A DNA stretch of 64,000 nucleotides from an uncultured Flavobacteriales bacterium (GCA_937139155.1 CAKZPI010000013.1:1-64000); one strand, 5' to 3'. Counted from the first letter of the stretch, positions 18,342-28,892 are shown. The notes: a model not told the origin generated them from the letters alone. A program made the numbers and translations.

Positions 18342-19466
18342 ATGAAGACCGACAAGCTGCTTCAGCGAGCGGAAAACCTTGAATTTATTAGCGCCTCAGA
18401 AGGGCAGTACCTATTTGAGCATGTTTCAACTCCTGAGTTGATGTTTGTGGCCCACAACATCCGGATGAAAAAAAAGCCGGAAAAGAAGGTCACCTGGATC
18501 ATAGATCGAAATTTAAATACCACCAATGCCTGTATAGCCAATTGCAAGTTTTGCAATTTCTTTCGTCCTCCGGGGCACCCTGAGGTGTATATCACCAATA
18601 TGGAAACCTACCGGAAAAAGATTGAAGAGACCTTTCGGTATGGTGGAGAACAATTATTGCTTCAAGGCGGTCATCATCCTGACCTGGGGCTTGCCTATTA
18701 CCAAGACTTGTTTTCAAATTTAAAGGCGGAATACCCAAACCTTAAGCTTCATGCCTTGGGACCACCAGAAATTGCCCATATCGCCAAGCTTGATAATCTC
18801 AGCCATACAGAAGTATTGCAAGGATTAAAAGAAGCCGGCATGGATTCCCTGCCTGGGGCAGGAGCAGAAATCTTGAACGATCGGGTAAGAAGGTTGATTT
18901 CGAAGGGGAAATGCAGTGGTAAGGAATGGCTAGACGTGATGCGGGCGGCCCACCAATTGCATATGACCACCTCAGCCACCATGATGTTTGGGCATATTGA
19001 AACCCTTGAAGAACGTTTTGAACATTTGGAGTGGATTCGTCAGGTGCAATCTGAAAAACCAGAAGACGCAAAAGGCTTTATTGCCTTTATCCCTTGGCCT
19101 TTCCAAGACGATGGCACCTTATTGAAACGCTTGCGCGGAATTCGGAACAATGTGAGTCCGGATGAATACATTCGAACCATTGCCATCTCTCGAATCATGC
19201 TTCCGAATATTGACAATATTCAAGCCTCTTGGCTAACCGTAGGAGAGGAGGTTGCCCAAATCTGCCTTCACTCCGGAGCCAATGATTTCGGATCCATAAT
19301 GATTGAGGAAAATGTGGTTTCTGCCGCGGGCGCTCCCCACAGGTTTACTGCTGATGGAATTCAAGAAGCCATCCGAAAAGCCGGGTTTAGACCCCAACTC
19401 AGAACCCAGGAATACGAAGATAGAGACCTTCCAAAAAATATAGAACAGCAAGTTATTACGTATTAA
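18342..19466 (+). CDS. mqnC: Cyclic dehypoxanthinyl futalosine synthase
   Basis: A 374-residue radical SAM enzyme of the futalosine route to menaquinone. The [4Fe-4S] motif is CIANCKFC (about residues 62-69). Family-specific stretches include LLQGGHHPDLGLAYY, HALGPPEI, MDSLPGAGAEIL, TTSATMMFGH, FIPWPFQ and the C-terminal GANDFGSIMIEENVVSAAG. These distinguish MqnC from MqnE and from CofG/H. No other mqn gene lies in the window. Its presence indicates that this organism makes menaquinone by the futalosine rather than the classical Men pathway, at least in part. Confidence 0.93.
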   Translation: MKTDKLLQRAENLEFISASEGQYLFEHVSTPELMFVAHNIRMKKKPEKKVTWIIDRNLNTTNACIANCKFCNFFRPPGHPEVYITNMETYRKKIEETFRYGGEQLLLQGGHHPDLGLAYYQDLFSNLKAEYPNLKLHALGPPEIAHIAKLDNLSHTEVLQGLKEAGMDSLPGAGAEILNDRVRRLISKGKCSGKEWLDVMRAAHQLHMTTSATMMFGHIETLEERFEHLEWIRQVQSEKPEDAKGFIAFIPWPFQDDGTLLKRLRGIRNNVSPDEYIRTIAISRIMLPNIDNIQASWLTVGEEVAQICLHSGANDFGSIMIEENVVSAAGAPHRFTADGIQEAIRKAGFRPQLRTQEYEDRDLPKNIEQQVITY

Positions 19467-19510
19467 TACTAAAAAGCCAATCTGAAAGGTTATTTTTACA
19501 GAACGGCATT

Positions 19511-22120
19511 ATGAAAATACGTATTACACTCACCTTATTACTGCTTGGATTTCTGGCCGGTGCAACCCATAACCGGGCTGGAGAGATTATTTATACCCGT
19601 CTAAGTGATTTGAAGTATCGAATCACTGTAATCACCTATACGAGTATTGATGGGTCAAATGCAGATCGATGTTCTTTGGTGGTTTCTTGGGGAGATGGAT
19701 CTCCTAATGATACCCTTTCACGTACCAACGGACCTCCTGCCAATGGTTGCCCGAACGGGGGCGACATCATTGTACCCAATAAAACCAAGCGAAACGTCTA
19801 TACAGGTGATCACACCTATCCTGCAGCGGGCACTTACATCATCGGCATGCTCGACCCCAACCGAAATGCCAATGTGGTGAACATTCCGAATTCCGTGAAT
19901 GTGCCCTTTTACATAGAATCCATTATTAAAATTTCACCCGGTCTCGGACCCAATTCCGCGCCGGTTTTGCTCAATGCTCCTATTGATGATGGTTGCGTTG
20001 GCGAAATTTTTGAACACAATCCAGGGGCTTTTGACCCAGACGGCGACTCGCTTTCGTATAAATTGGTCCCTTCCCGTCAAGGGCCCAATCAAAACGTGAG
20101 CGGTTACAGCTTTCCCTCCGCAAGCAATTCATTATCCATTGACCCAATTACCGGTGATTTGGTTTGGGACTCCCCCTTGATTCAAGGTGAGTTTAACATT
20201 GCCATTGAAATCTCAGAGTGGAGAAATGGAATTGTAATAGGTCGGATTTTAAGAGATATGCAAGTTTTGGTGGCTGGTTGCAATAACGAGCCCCCAGAAA
20301 TTCAACCCATTCCGGATTTATGCGTGACCGCTGGCGACCAACTTAAAATCCCCATTCAAGCCACCGATTCAGATGGAGACCGAATAGAGCTTACGGTGAG
20401 TGGTGGGCCCTTTGTGGTAGATTCTCCGGCCTTCTTTAACCAAGGAATTCAAGGCACTGGTTTTGTTCGTGATACCATGTACTGGGATGCGAAATGCCTC
20501 CACGTTCGGAAGGCGCCTTACCTGGTTTCTGTAAAAGCCCAAGAAGACCGCGCTTTGAAAAGTCCGGCTTTGGTTGACTATTATTCTTTCTTCATCCAAG
20601 TTGTAGCCCCAGCTCCAGAAAACTTACAAGCCCAAGCCTTGGGAAATTCCATTCAATTGAATTGGGATGCCTCAATTTGCTCTGAGGCGGAAGGCTATGA
20701 TATTTATAGGCGGACTGGATTTTTCGGATTCATTCCTGACTCTTGTGAAACCGGGGTTCCGGCCTATACCGGGTACCAAAAAATAGCGGAGGTTGACGGA
20801 CTTGGAAATACCTCCTATTTGGATGATGATTCAGGCGATGGACTGATCACTGGGCTTAGGTATTGCTATATGGTTGTGGCTCGTTTTGAGGATGGATCTG
20901 AGTCTTACGCTTCTCAAGAAGTTTGTGCTGAGCTTCCTAAAATCAAGCCCATGATTTCTCATGTGGACATTCAGGAAACCTCATCAAACACTGGCGAAAT
21001 CTACCTTGAATGGATCAAACCCACAGAATTCGACACCCTTATTTACCCCGGCCCCTATGCTTATGAGGTATTTAGAGGGGATGGGTTTTCGGGCGGAAGC
21101 CCAGATTTGGTTTATACTGGATCAGGTTTAAATGATACCAGCTTTACTGACTTGAACTTAGATACCGAAGGGAAAGTTTACCATTATGAGGTGGTATTAA
21201 GAGACCTAGGACTGAATCAGGAAATCTCAAAATCAAGTCAGGCCTCAAGCTTAAGACTAGGAGTGCAGTCGGCAGGTAACCGATTAATCCTTTCTTGGCA
21301 GTCAAATCACCCATGGCTGAATGAACAGTATTTAATCTATCGAGAAGACCTAGGCTCGGGAATTTTTAACCTCATTGATTCTACCCAGGCAACCAGTTTT
21401 GTGGATGCAGGCTTAGAGAACGGCGATTCATATTGTTATTATATTCTGGCTAAAGGCCGATATAACGCTTTCCCGCAAAGGCCCCTATTCCTTAATAAAT
21501 CTCAGATTCAATGCGGTGTACCCGTTGATACCGTGCCCCCTTGCCAACCCCTTCTTTCATTGGTTTCAGATTGCGAGAACCTGGTAAATGCTTTGACCTG
21601 GGAGACCTTATATTCTGATGAATGCGAAAGGGATGTAGATCGTTATGAATTATACTTCACCCCCAGTCTTCAGGATGAGTACAGCCTATTGGCTACCTTA
21701 AATTCTGGGGCGGATTCTAGCTTTATTCACTCTCCGGATGGCTCGGTGGCAGGGTGCTATTACGTGATTGCCATAGATTCAAATGGAAACCGATCCATTC
21801 CTTCTGAAACAGTTTGCACCGATAATTGTCCGGCTTTCGATTTGCCCGATGTTTTCTCACCCAATGGAGATGGAAACAACGATCTTTTGATTCCGCTGAA
21901 CCAACAGTTTGTTGAGGAGGTGAACTGCACCATTTTCAACCGCTGGGGAAGCATTGTTTTCCAAACCAATAATTTAAACATTGAATGGGATGGAATCAAC
22001 CAAATGACGGGAGAACCCTGCTCTGAAGGGGTTTATTATTACGACATTAAGGTTTATGAAAAAAGGCTTGAAGGATTGGTAATACGAAACCTTGGGGGGT
22101 ATGTGCATTTGTTTCGATGA
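19511..22120 (+). CDS. T9SS type B secreted protein with fibronectin-like domains (gliding-motility-associated C-terminus)
   Basis: An 869-residue secreted protein. A signal peptide (residues 1-18) is followed by the Bacteroidota N-terminal module beginning THNRAGEI with VVSWGDGSPNDT, a cadherin/PKD-like part (about 160-350) and fibronectin type III-like domains (about 370-780, for example around INWDASICSEAEGYDIYRR-like segments with Cys pairs). The C-terminus is a CHU_C/type B sorting domain: LPDVFSPNGDGNNDLLIP, IFNRWGSIVF and EGVYYYDIKVYE. Type B cargo is exported by the T9SS and held at or released from the surface. Function beyond adhesion or matrix binding cannot be inferred. It is convergent with the giant repeat gene; the 235 bases between hold no clear terminator. 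Confidence 0.88.
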   Translation: MKIRITLTLLLLGFLAGATHNRAGEIIYTRLSDLKYRITVITYTSIDGSNADRCSLVVSWGDGSPNDTLSRTNGPPANGCPNGGDIIVPNKTKRNVYTGDHTYPAAGTYIIGMLDPNRNANVVNIPNSVNVPFYIESIIKISPGLGPNSAPVLLNAPIDDGCVGEIFEHNPGAFDPDGDSLSYKLVPSRQGPNQNVSGYSFPSASNSLSIDPITGDLVWDSPLIQGEFNIAIEISEWRNGIVIGRILRDMQVLVAGCNNEPPEIQPIPDLCVTAGDQLKIPIQATDSDGDRIELTVSGGPFVVDSPAFFNQGIQGTGFVRDTMYWDAKCLHVRKAPYLVSVKAQEDRALKSPALVDYYSFFIQVVAPAPENLQAQALGNSIQLNWDASICSEAEGYDIYRRTGFFGFIPDSCETGVPAYTGYQKIAEVDGLGNTSYLDDDSGDGLITGLRYCYMVVARFEDGSESYASQEVCAELPKIKPMISHVDIQETSSNTGEIYLEWIKPTEFDTLIYPGPYAYEVFRGDGFSGGSPDLVYTGSGLNDTSFTDLNLDTEGKVYHYEVVLRDLGLNQEISKSSQASSLRLGVQSAGNRLILSWQSNHPWLNEQYLIYREDLGSGIFNLIDSTQATSFVDAGLENGDSYCYYILAKGRYNAFPQRPLFLNKSQIQCGVPVDTVPPCQPLLSLVSDCENLVNALTWETLYSDECERDVDRYELYFTPSLQDEYSLLATLNSGADSSFIHSPDGSVAGCYYVIAIDSNGNRSIPSETVCTDNCPAFDLPDVFSPNGDGNNDLLIPLNQQFVEEVNCTIFNRWGSIVFQTNNLNIEWDGINQMTGEPCSEGVYYYDIKVYEKRLEGLVIRNLGGYVHLFR

Positions 22121-22355
22121 TTCCAAGAATTAACCTGTCTCTCCGAAGTCTTTCCGCTTAGTAATTTCTTTGCCTGGATTCCTTTTCACAGATTTGAATG
22201 AGCTGAAACAAACATTTTCTTTCGGGCCCATTAGAAAGGTTTCTCTACTCCTATCTATTATATACTTCAATCCCCTTTACGAGACTTCCTATGCCATTCA
22301 AAAAGAAATGCCCATGCGAAAATCACACGAGCTTCCTTTTTAGACTTTCTTAGGA

Positions 22356-25300
22356 TTATTGGCCAATCACCAATTTCACCTGCACCCTAGTATCATTATA
22401 CCCCAGGTTTAATACATAGGTCCCTGGTGGAATATTGGGCAAATGGCTTGAAATTTCAAGGGCTGACTCCTGGCTTTCTTTCCAAACCAAGCGCCCATTC
22501 AAATCATACAAGGCCATCTCCACTTCCCCGTCAGGAATTTCCGAGAAACGAATGTTCATTACCTCAGCAACCGGATTGGGGTAAATAAATGCAGAAACAG
22601 GAGTCTCCTCTTCCAAGCCTATATTGGTTTGGGTAAAATTGGCCACCAAGGTTCCGCTGCTACCCACAATAAAAGTTAAGAAGGTATCTCTTGAAACAAT
22701 TCTTCCCAGCTCCATCCAGTTCAAGAACTTGAAGTTTTGATGGGTTTGAGCTTTCAATGTTACGGTATCCAGTAATTGCAAAAATCCAGCGCCTTGAATT
22801 ACCCCTGCTTGAGGCGGATTCACCACAACCTTAATTTCAAAGGCCTGGTAAATTTGAACCGGTATGATCAAGCTGGTCTGGAAGTTATCCGCAGTGACCG
22901 TTGCCCGGAAAAAAACCGATTTGGTTGGAGCCCCTGGTTTCACATCAAACTCTAGGTCTGAGAACACAAAACTTGTATCGCCGGCAGAAAATGAACTCAT
23001 GGTAAATGAGGTATCCAACATAATAATGTCGGGATCATCGGTTTCAACGGCAAAAACCACATTTCTAAGGGTCACCGTTCCGTTATTGGCCCAATTGATT
23101 CGATATTCAATTGACTCTCCAGCCTCAATTTTACCGTCGTTATCACCATAAGATTGATCGGTGGTATCATCTGAGAAAACGGCTTCTATGAAGTCAATGC
23201 TATACACCCCTTGGTAAACTCTAAACGGGAAATTAAAATTCCAGGTGCCCTCTTTTGATTCTACTTTTAAATCGAAGAAGACATCCTTTTCTTGAATGGT
23301 GTCAGCAAGGTCAAAATCAAAGTCAAGCCCAGTTTGAGTAGTATCCATGGAAAACACATTGGAGGTTGTTATAACCGAATCGGTAACTACTACCTCTGGA
23401 TCGTTGCTTCTTAGAGTAAGGGTTAGGTCTTGGGCTCTTCCTACACCTAGATTGGCCAATTGAACATAAAGCTCAATGCTTTCACCTCCTTCCGGAATTC
23501 CATCTCCATCTCCTGAAGAACCCGAGAAGGGATCGTCAGAAATGGTATGACCCACGTATTCAAGAACCACTTTCCCATTCATTCTAAGGTCAAATGGGTG
23601 AACCCAAGCTCCTTCGTTTCCGAAAAACTCAAGGACAAAATCCACATCCCTATAGGTCATACTTGAGTCAACCTCAAATAGGAACCCTCTGAAGTTTCCA
23701 GCTTGACCGATGGCCACAGAGTCAATAAATACAGAATCTTCTACCATGGTAATCATAGAGTCTGTTGTACTCAATCGGGCATATACCTGATTGGCCTGTT
23801 TGATTCCGAGGTTGGCAAAATCAACCGAAAGTGCAATCGTTTCCGAATAATCCGCCACAGAATCATGATCGCCTAAGGTATTTCCAAGGTTGTCATCCAT
23901 AACATAAATGTTCTGGGCGTCTAGAACCGCATTTCCGGCGTAAGCCAATTGAAAAGAGTCTATGAAAACCCCTTGGTCTTCTGTAATGTTCAAATAAATG
24001 GTAGCCGTATCAGAAGGAGCATCAGGACGAAGCTCAAAGAGGAATGCTTTGGGGAATAAAACCGAATCAAAAGATCCGATTACGTGAAAATCAATGAGTG
24101 AATCAAGGATGTTTAAATTGGTATCAAGGCTGGTTGCCGAAATTTCCATATTTCTTGCGGTTCCACCTCCTGTATTTCCAATCTCCACCCTGAGTTCTAT
24201 CTTTTCTCCGGCTTCAAAAGCCCCATCAGAATCACCTTTAGAGGCCCCAGACACATCATCGTCAATTTGGTATCCGGCATAAGCCAAAATAATTTTCCCC
24301 TGCACGTTCAGCTCAATGGTTTCTTGAAAGGTTGCCTGGTTTGAAACCATGGTGATGTCAATTTTCTTATCATCCGATTCCACAAATTCATCAATAGAAA
24401 TCACAAATCCGGGTAAAAAGAAGGTGTCTTGAGCAAGGGCTGTTCCTAAGAACACAGAGTCAACCAAAGGTTGAAGTAAGGAATCTCTGGGTGAGATTAT
24501 AACATAGGCATTGGTGGCTGGCTCAAGGCCGATATTGGCCAAATTCAAGTTCAGCTCAATGATTTCCCCGGCTTTGGCAATTCCATTTCCGTCTCCTTGG
24601 CTTGCGCCGATGTTATCATCGGAAATGGAAAACGAGCTTGGTAGAAGATTGGGCTGACCACTTATGAAAACCTGAACGCTATCGGTCCAATTGCCCTGGT
24701 CTGATTCAAAATTAAAATAGAAGGTTACCGTTTCACTTGGGTGGAAAGGGTCTACTATGAAATCATAATCGGAAGCAATTGGTGTGATTTTTCCTCGATT
24801 AATGGCAGAAAGGTATTTGGTAGAATCTGTAAACTGAATCAAGGAGTCTGGGGTAGAAACGGTTACCAAAAGATTGGTAGCTCGTCCGCCACCTGCATTT
24901 TCAATGGTCAACAAGAATTCAATGGTTTCCCCGGCTTCCGGGATAGAATCACCGTCTCCAGAAGAACCTGAGAAGGGATCGTCATCAAACCAATGCGAAT
25001 AATATTTTAGCTCAGGAATGCCGAATATATCCAAGGAAAGGCTTTCAGACTGTTGAGAGTGATCGGTAAAAACCTCAACCTGAAAATTGACCTCTTGGTC
25101 AACCGCGTTTCCAGAAATGCGAAACAAAAACCCGAAACTTGAATCTACTGCATTGGTATCAATTTTACCCACATAAACCGAGTCTTGTAAAACCGAAACC
25201 GCTGAATCTGAGCTGGAAATTTTCAAATAAGCATTGTTGGAAGAAATTCCTCCAATATTGGTAAGCTTAACCTGGTGAAATACGGTTTCTCCTGCTTCAG

Positions 25301-28300
25301 GAATGCTGTCTCCATCCCCTAAGGTTCCTAAGAACATAGCGTCGAAGCTTTGGCTGGGCTCAAGGGTGAAAAGAGGTCTGCCTTCTACTTGAATGTAAAA
25401 GGTGTCCAACCAGGTTTCCTGCGTGGTGCGCATAGAAATGGCTATGCCCGCTGAGTCTGTGGGAGCGTTAGCATCTAAAAAGAAATCGTAGTCAGATGAT
25501 ATATAATGCGCCCCATTACGATCAATTTCTGCAATGCTTTTTAGCGAATCGGTAATGTGTAAATAGGGCGACAAGGATTCAATTTCCACCTCAACATTCA
25601 GGGCATCGGCGCCACCATCGTTCAACAAATAAATCAAAAGCTCAACCACCTCTCCCGCTTGGGCAATGGAGTCTCCATTTCCGAAGCTAGAACCAAATTT
25701 ATCATCGTCTAAAAAATGGGATAGATAAGAAAGACTGGGTTCTCCTTGAACGGGAAGGTCAATGCTTTGCGACCAGGTTCCTTGGTCGGAAACAAATACT
25801 AAATCCAATTCTAAATCGCCAGACTCAATGTCTAAGCCAGCGGATAACACCAATCCTGATTGAAGGACCAATCCTCCAGAAGGAATGCTCCCTATAAACA
25901 AGGAGTCCGTATTGAAGCTCACATCGTCTTCAAGCGTACTGATCAGTACATAAGTATTGGTGCTTGCCTTACCTCCAGCATTTTGAACGGCCAACGACAG
26001 TCCTGCAAGCTCTCCTGCGTCAAGGGTGTCGTTGTTGTTTCCTTGGGTTCCGCCAAGGTTGTCATCATCTAAAACAGATCCAGACACGAAAAGATTTGGA
26101 AACCCTTGAATATGGATATAAAAAGTATCGATAAAACTTCCTTGGTCTGAATTGAATTCAAGTTGGAAAGGATAGAGGCTATCCACCACCGAGCTAGCAA
26201 TGTCGAAGTCAAGGTCAGAGCTTACGGTTTTCAGGGAGTTCCCGCCTAAAGTTCCTATGTTTTTCACGCTATCGGTCATCACAATATCCGAGGAAAGCGA
26301 GCGCATAATCATCTCCACATTGGTGGCGGTTCCACCGTTTCGGTTTGCTACCGTTAAGACAATTTCAACCGACTCGCCTGCTTCAGGAATTCCATTTCCA
26401 TTTCCGCTTGAGCCTCCAAAGGCATCGTCGTCAATGCTCAATGAATCGAATTCGAGTAAGATTTTACCAGAAATGTTCAAGGGAGGGGTTCTGATCCAGG
26501 TATGATTGTCCGAGTAAACCTCCAGGCTGAGAGGATTTACAAGGTCTGGGGCGACAGAGTCAATTTTATAGAGAAAGCCAGGGGAATAGGAGGTTACCCC
26601 AGGGCCCACGGAGCCAATGAACATAGAGTCTACCAAGACCTGAACAAAGGGTGAATTTGAAACCAATTTCACATAAACACCCGTTGCTAGGTTGGAGCCT
26701 GTATTTTTCAGAAAAAGATTGGATGAAATGGTTTCTCCGGCTTCTGCACTTCCTGAATTATCGCCTGAAGAAGGTGGATTCATATCATCATCGAGGGTGA
26801 AATTTGAAATCACCATGTTTGGAATACCCGTAACGGAAACCTCCAAGGTATCGTACCATACGCCTTGGGTAGAGCTAGCTTTTACCAAGAATTTCGCGGT
26901 CTTGGTTTGAATGGTTGGGTCTACATTAAAATCGTAATCTGAAGGGATGAGCAGGGAGTCTCCGGCATCCAAGACCGATACAAATTTGCTGGTATCGCTC
27001 ATGGTAATTAATGAATCAAGACTTCTTAGAACCACGGTAAGCCCATTGGCATCTTCCCCGCCAAGGTTGGCTACTTCAAGAAAAATCTCAATGGACTCAC
27101 CCCCTTCAACCTGGCCATTTCCGTTTCCTACGCTGCTTCCGGCATCATCATCGTCGATCACATGACTAGCAAGCTGAATGTTTGGCTGGGCCTGAACTCC
27201 AATTTTGAAAGGATGGAGAAATTCACCTTGGTCGGTTTGAAAGGTATAGTTGAATTCAAGGCTATCGGTGGGAGCATTGGGTAAGATCCTAAACCGAAGG
27301 ATGAACCCAGACAGGGAATCATCCGGTTGTAGGGCCGGAACATGAAAGCTTGAATCAAGAATTTCAACAAAGGGAGAATTGCTTGAAAGCAGGGCCAAGA
27401 TATTGGTAGCGGCCTCTCCCCCCTGGTTTGAAAAGGGAATGTTAATTTCAAGGGTCTCGCCCGCCTCAGGCAAACCATTTGAGTTCCCTTGACTGCCTCC
27501 CAGGTTATCATCGTCAAAGATTATGGGTCCATACGCAAAGCTTGGCGCTCCAAAGATGGAAAAGCTAAGGCTGGTATCCCATTCCAAGTTCGATGCCCCG
27601 AAGATGAGGGTGAACTGGGTGGTTTTATCGATTGTTTTAGGATTGATGATGAAATCAAAATCAACGGTACTAGTAAGCGTGTCTTTGGCTTGAATTTTTG
27701 GAAGAATCATCACCGTATCCACCAAGGTAATATCTGGGTCGGTTGAGCGTAGAATTGCATAGGGGTTAATGGCTTCGGACCCACCTGTATTCACCAGGGT
27801 TATGGGAACCTCAACGGTTTCTCCAGCCTCTAGGGTATCGTTATCATTTCCATTGGACCCCCCAAAGGCATCGTCATCAATCTCAAAATTTAACAATTCA
27901 AGATTGGTAGGGCCTCCTTTTACATCGAGCTCAAAATTTGCAGACCAAGCTCCTGTATTGCCGGTAACCTGAAAATCAATCTGAGCCATTCCGCCTTGAG
28001 CGAATTCATCCAAGGAAAAAAGAAAGGTAGGAGCCAAAACCGAATCGCCTGGAGATAGTGAGCCTATGAACTGATTGCTGGTAATGAAATTCAATCCCGG
28101 ATGATTGGAAGAAAGCGAAGCTTGGCAGTTTACGGCATCCTGCCCGCCAATGTTTTTGAAGTATAAATTTAATTCAATGGTTTCGCCCGCATCCGCAATT
28201 CCATCTCCATTGCCTGAGCTATTTCCCTGATTGTCATCGCTAATGGTAAAAGACCCTGCATTGATAACGGCTGGGGGCCCTGTAATATGGAGGGTGAAAT

Positions 28301-28712
28301 CATCGGTGAAATTGCCTTGATCAGAGGTGATGTTCACTTGAAAGGTTACATCCTCATCAATGGCTGTATTCTTAACCAAGAAGTCAAAATCAACAAAATC
28401 GCTGGTATTGTTTGAGAAAATGGTAGAAACCGTAACATCCATATCGGTAATTACAATATGGGTATTGGAAGTAGAAATCACCACCTCTACATTATCCGCT
28501 GAGTTAGACCCATAATTGGTTACTCCCAGAATCAATTCAATGCTTTCCCCCCTTTCAATCAAACCGTCATCATCACCTGAAGAGCCTCCAAAACCATCAT
28601 CATCAATCACAAAATTGGTAACCCTCAGGCTATCAACCTGAGCATAAGAAACAGAAAAGCTGAAAATCTGAATACCGATAAACAGCAAAAGGATGCGGTA
28701 AAATGTCTTCAT
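22356..28712 (-). CDS. Giant T9SS type A repeat protein (16 tandem CARDB-like domains)
   Basis: A 2118-residue secreted protein. A signal peptide (residues 1-24, ending SYA) is followed by about 16 tandem repeats of roughly 121 residues (about 31-1963), each opening with an acidic loop of the form IDDDxxGGSxGNGDGxPEAGExIE and continuing as an Ig-like beta domain of CARDB/NEW3 type. An InlB-like bacterial repeat of about 65 residues follows (FKFLNWMELG...LVANFTQ). The last 80 residues are a T9SS type A sorting domain (IYPNPVAEVMNIRF, GTYVLNLGY). The Asp/Asn/Gly loops look like calcium sites, which is inference. It is probably a long surface or released adhesin. Repeats alternate in character; see the repeat entry. 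Confidence 0.9.
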   Translation of the reverse strand: MKTFYRILLLFIGIQIFSFSVSYAQVDSLRVTNFVIDDDGFGGSSGDDDGLIERGESIELILGVTNYGSNSADNVEVVISTSNTHIVITDMDVTVSTIFSNNTSDFVDFDFLVKNTAIDEDVTFQVNITSDQGNFTDDFTLHITGPPAVINAGSFTISDDNQGNSSGNGDGIADAGETIELNLYFKNIGGQDAVNCQASLSSNHPGLNFITSNQFIGSLSPGDSVLAPTFLFSLDEFAQGGMAQIDFQVTGNTGAWSANFELDVKGGPTNLELLNFEIDDDAFGGSNGNDNDTLEAGETVEVPITLVNTGGSEAINPYAILRSTDPDITLVDTVMILPKIQAKDTLTSTVDFDFIINPKTIDKTTQFTLIFGASNLEWDTSLSFSIFGAPSFAYGPIIFDDDNLGGSQGNSNGLPEAGETLEINIPFSNQGGEAATNILALLSSNSPFVEILDSSFHVPALQPDDSLSGFILRFRILPNAPTDSLEFNYTFQTDQGEFLHPFKIGVQAQPNIQLASHVIDDDDAGSSVGNGNGQVEGGESIEIFLEVANLGGEDANGLTVVLRSLDSLITMSDTSKFVSVLDAGDSLLIPSDYDFNVDPTIQTKTAKFLVKASSTQGVWYDTLEVSVTGIPNMVISNFTLDDDMNPPSSGDNSGSAEAGETISSNLFLKNTGSNLATGVYVKLVSNSPFVQVLVDSMFIGSVGPGVTSYSPGFLYKIDSVAPDLVNPLSLEVYSDNHTWIRTPPLNISGKILLEFDSLSIDDDAFGGSSGNGNGIPEAGESVEIVLTVANRNGGTATNVEMIMRSLSSDIVMTDSVKNIGTLGGNSLKTVSSDLDFDIASSVVDSLYPFQLEFNSDQGSFIDTFYIHIQGFPNLFVSGSVLDDDNLGGTQGNNNDTLDAGELAGLSLAVQNAGGKASTNTYVLISTLEDDVSFNTDSLFIGSIPSGGLVLQSGLVLSAGLDIESGDLELDLVFVSDQGTWSQSIDLPVQGEPSLSYLSHFLDDDKFGSSFGNGDSIAQAGEVVELLIYLLNDGGADALNVEVEIESLSPYLHITDSLKSIAEIDRNGAHYISSDYDFFLDANAPTDSAGIAISMRTTQETWLDTFYIQVEGRPLFTLEPSQSFDAMFLGTLGDGDSIPEAGETVFHQVKLTNIGGISSNNAYLKISSSDSAVSVLQDSVYVGKIDTNAVDSSFGFLFRISGNAVDQEVNFQVEVFTDHSQQSESLSLDIFGIPELKYYSHWFDDDPFSGSSGDGDSIPEAGETIEFLLTIENAGGGRATNLLVTVSTPDSLIQFTDSTKYLSAINRGKITPIASDYDFIVDPFHPSETVTFYFNFESDQGNWTDSVQVFISGQPNLLPSSFSISDDNIGASQGDGNGIAKAGEIIELNLNLANIGLEPATNAYVIISPRDSLLQPLVDSVFLGTALAQDTFFLPGFVISIDEFVESDDKKIDITMVSNQATFQETIELNVQGKIILAYAGYQIDDDVSGASKGDSDGAFEAGEKIELRVEIGNTGGGTARNMEISATSLDTNLNILDSLIDFHVIGSFDSVLFPKAFLFELRPDAPSDTATIYLNITEDQGVFIDSFQLAYAGNAVLDAQNIYVMDDNLGNTLGDHDSVADYSETIALSVDFANLGIKQANQVYARLSTTDSMITMVEDSVFIDSVAIGQAGNFRGFLFEVDSSMTYRDVDFVLEFFGNEGAWVHPFDLRMNGKVVLEYVGHTISDDPFSGSSGDGDGIPEGGESIELYVQLANLGVGRAQDLTLTLRSNDPEVVVTDSVITTSNVFSMDTTQTGLDFDFDLADTIQEKDVFFDLKVESKEGTWNFNFPFRVYQGVYSIDFIEAVFSDDTTDQSYGDNDGKIEAGESIEYRINWANNGTVTLRNVVFAVETDDPDIIMLDTSFTMSSFSAGDTSFVFSDLEFDVKPGAPTKSVFFRATVTADNFQTSLIIPVQIYQAFEIKVVVNPPQAGVIQGAGFLQLLDTVTLKAQTHQNFKFLNWMELGRIVSRDTFLTFIVGSSGTLVANFTQTNIGLEEETPVSAFIYPNPVAEVMNIRFSEIPDGEVEMALYDLNGRLVWKESQESALEISSHLPNIPPGTYVLNLGYNDTRVQVKLVIGQ
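22824..28622 (-). repeat. Sixteen coding repeats, apparently in alternating A/B pairs
   Basis: Within the 2118-residue protein the repeat signature DDD...GExIE recurs about every 121 residues. Odd repeats mostly carry a mid-domain TDS-type segment and then a DYDF or DFDF strand; even repeats mostly carry an LVDSxFIG-type segment followed by a GFLF-like strand. Repeat 10 has lost the DDD triplet, repeat 13 has an even-type FLFEL strand and repeat 16 has an odd-type DLEFDV strand. This suggests growth by duplication of two-domain units of about 242 residues. Confidence 0.8.
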
Positions 28713-28841
28713 AAATGCGTAATGTAGTGTAAGCGGTTATCAGGAACTCTTCCCAATGTAAACTTATCTAGCGAAAATACAGTCATAAGGCCTGCTATCT
28801 TATGATTTCAGTCAGGAAAGCATATGACCTTGCCAATGATA

Positions 28842-28873
28842 TTGGTTCAAGCGTATTATTTGGTATACCTTTG
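28842..28873 (+). promoter_or_regulatory. Candidate promoter of the S24-like regulator
   Basis: TACCTTTG at 28866-28873 fits the -7 consensus TAnnTTTG, and TTG at 28842-28844 is 21 bases upstream, an acceptable -33 position. The ATG at 28893 is 19 bases after the -7 box. The region is divergent with the giant repeat gene. Confidence 0.55.
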
Positions 28874-28892
28874 AAATACTTAAGCTTACGCC

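Noticed and set aside
22121..22355. Possible small gene or terminator between the two large T9SS genes
   Set aside because: No good reading frame, start or hairpin with T-tract was found in these 235 bases.
26200..27972. Plus-strand frames recurring opposite the giant repeat protein
   Set aside because: They recur because the sense repeats recur; the Ser/Pro-rich translations are antisense of the acidic loops.
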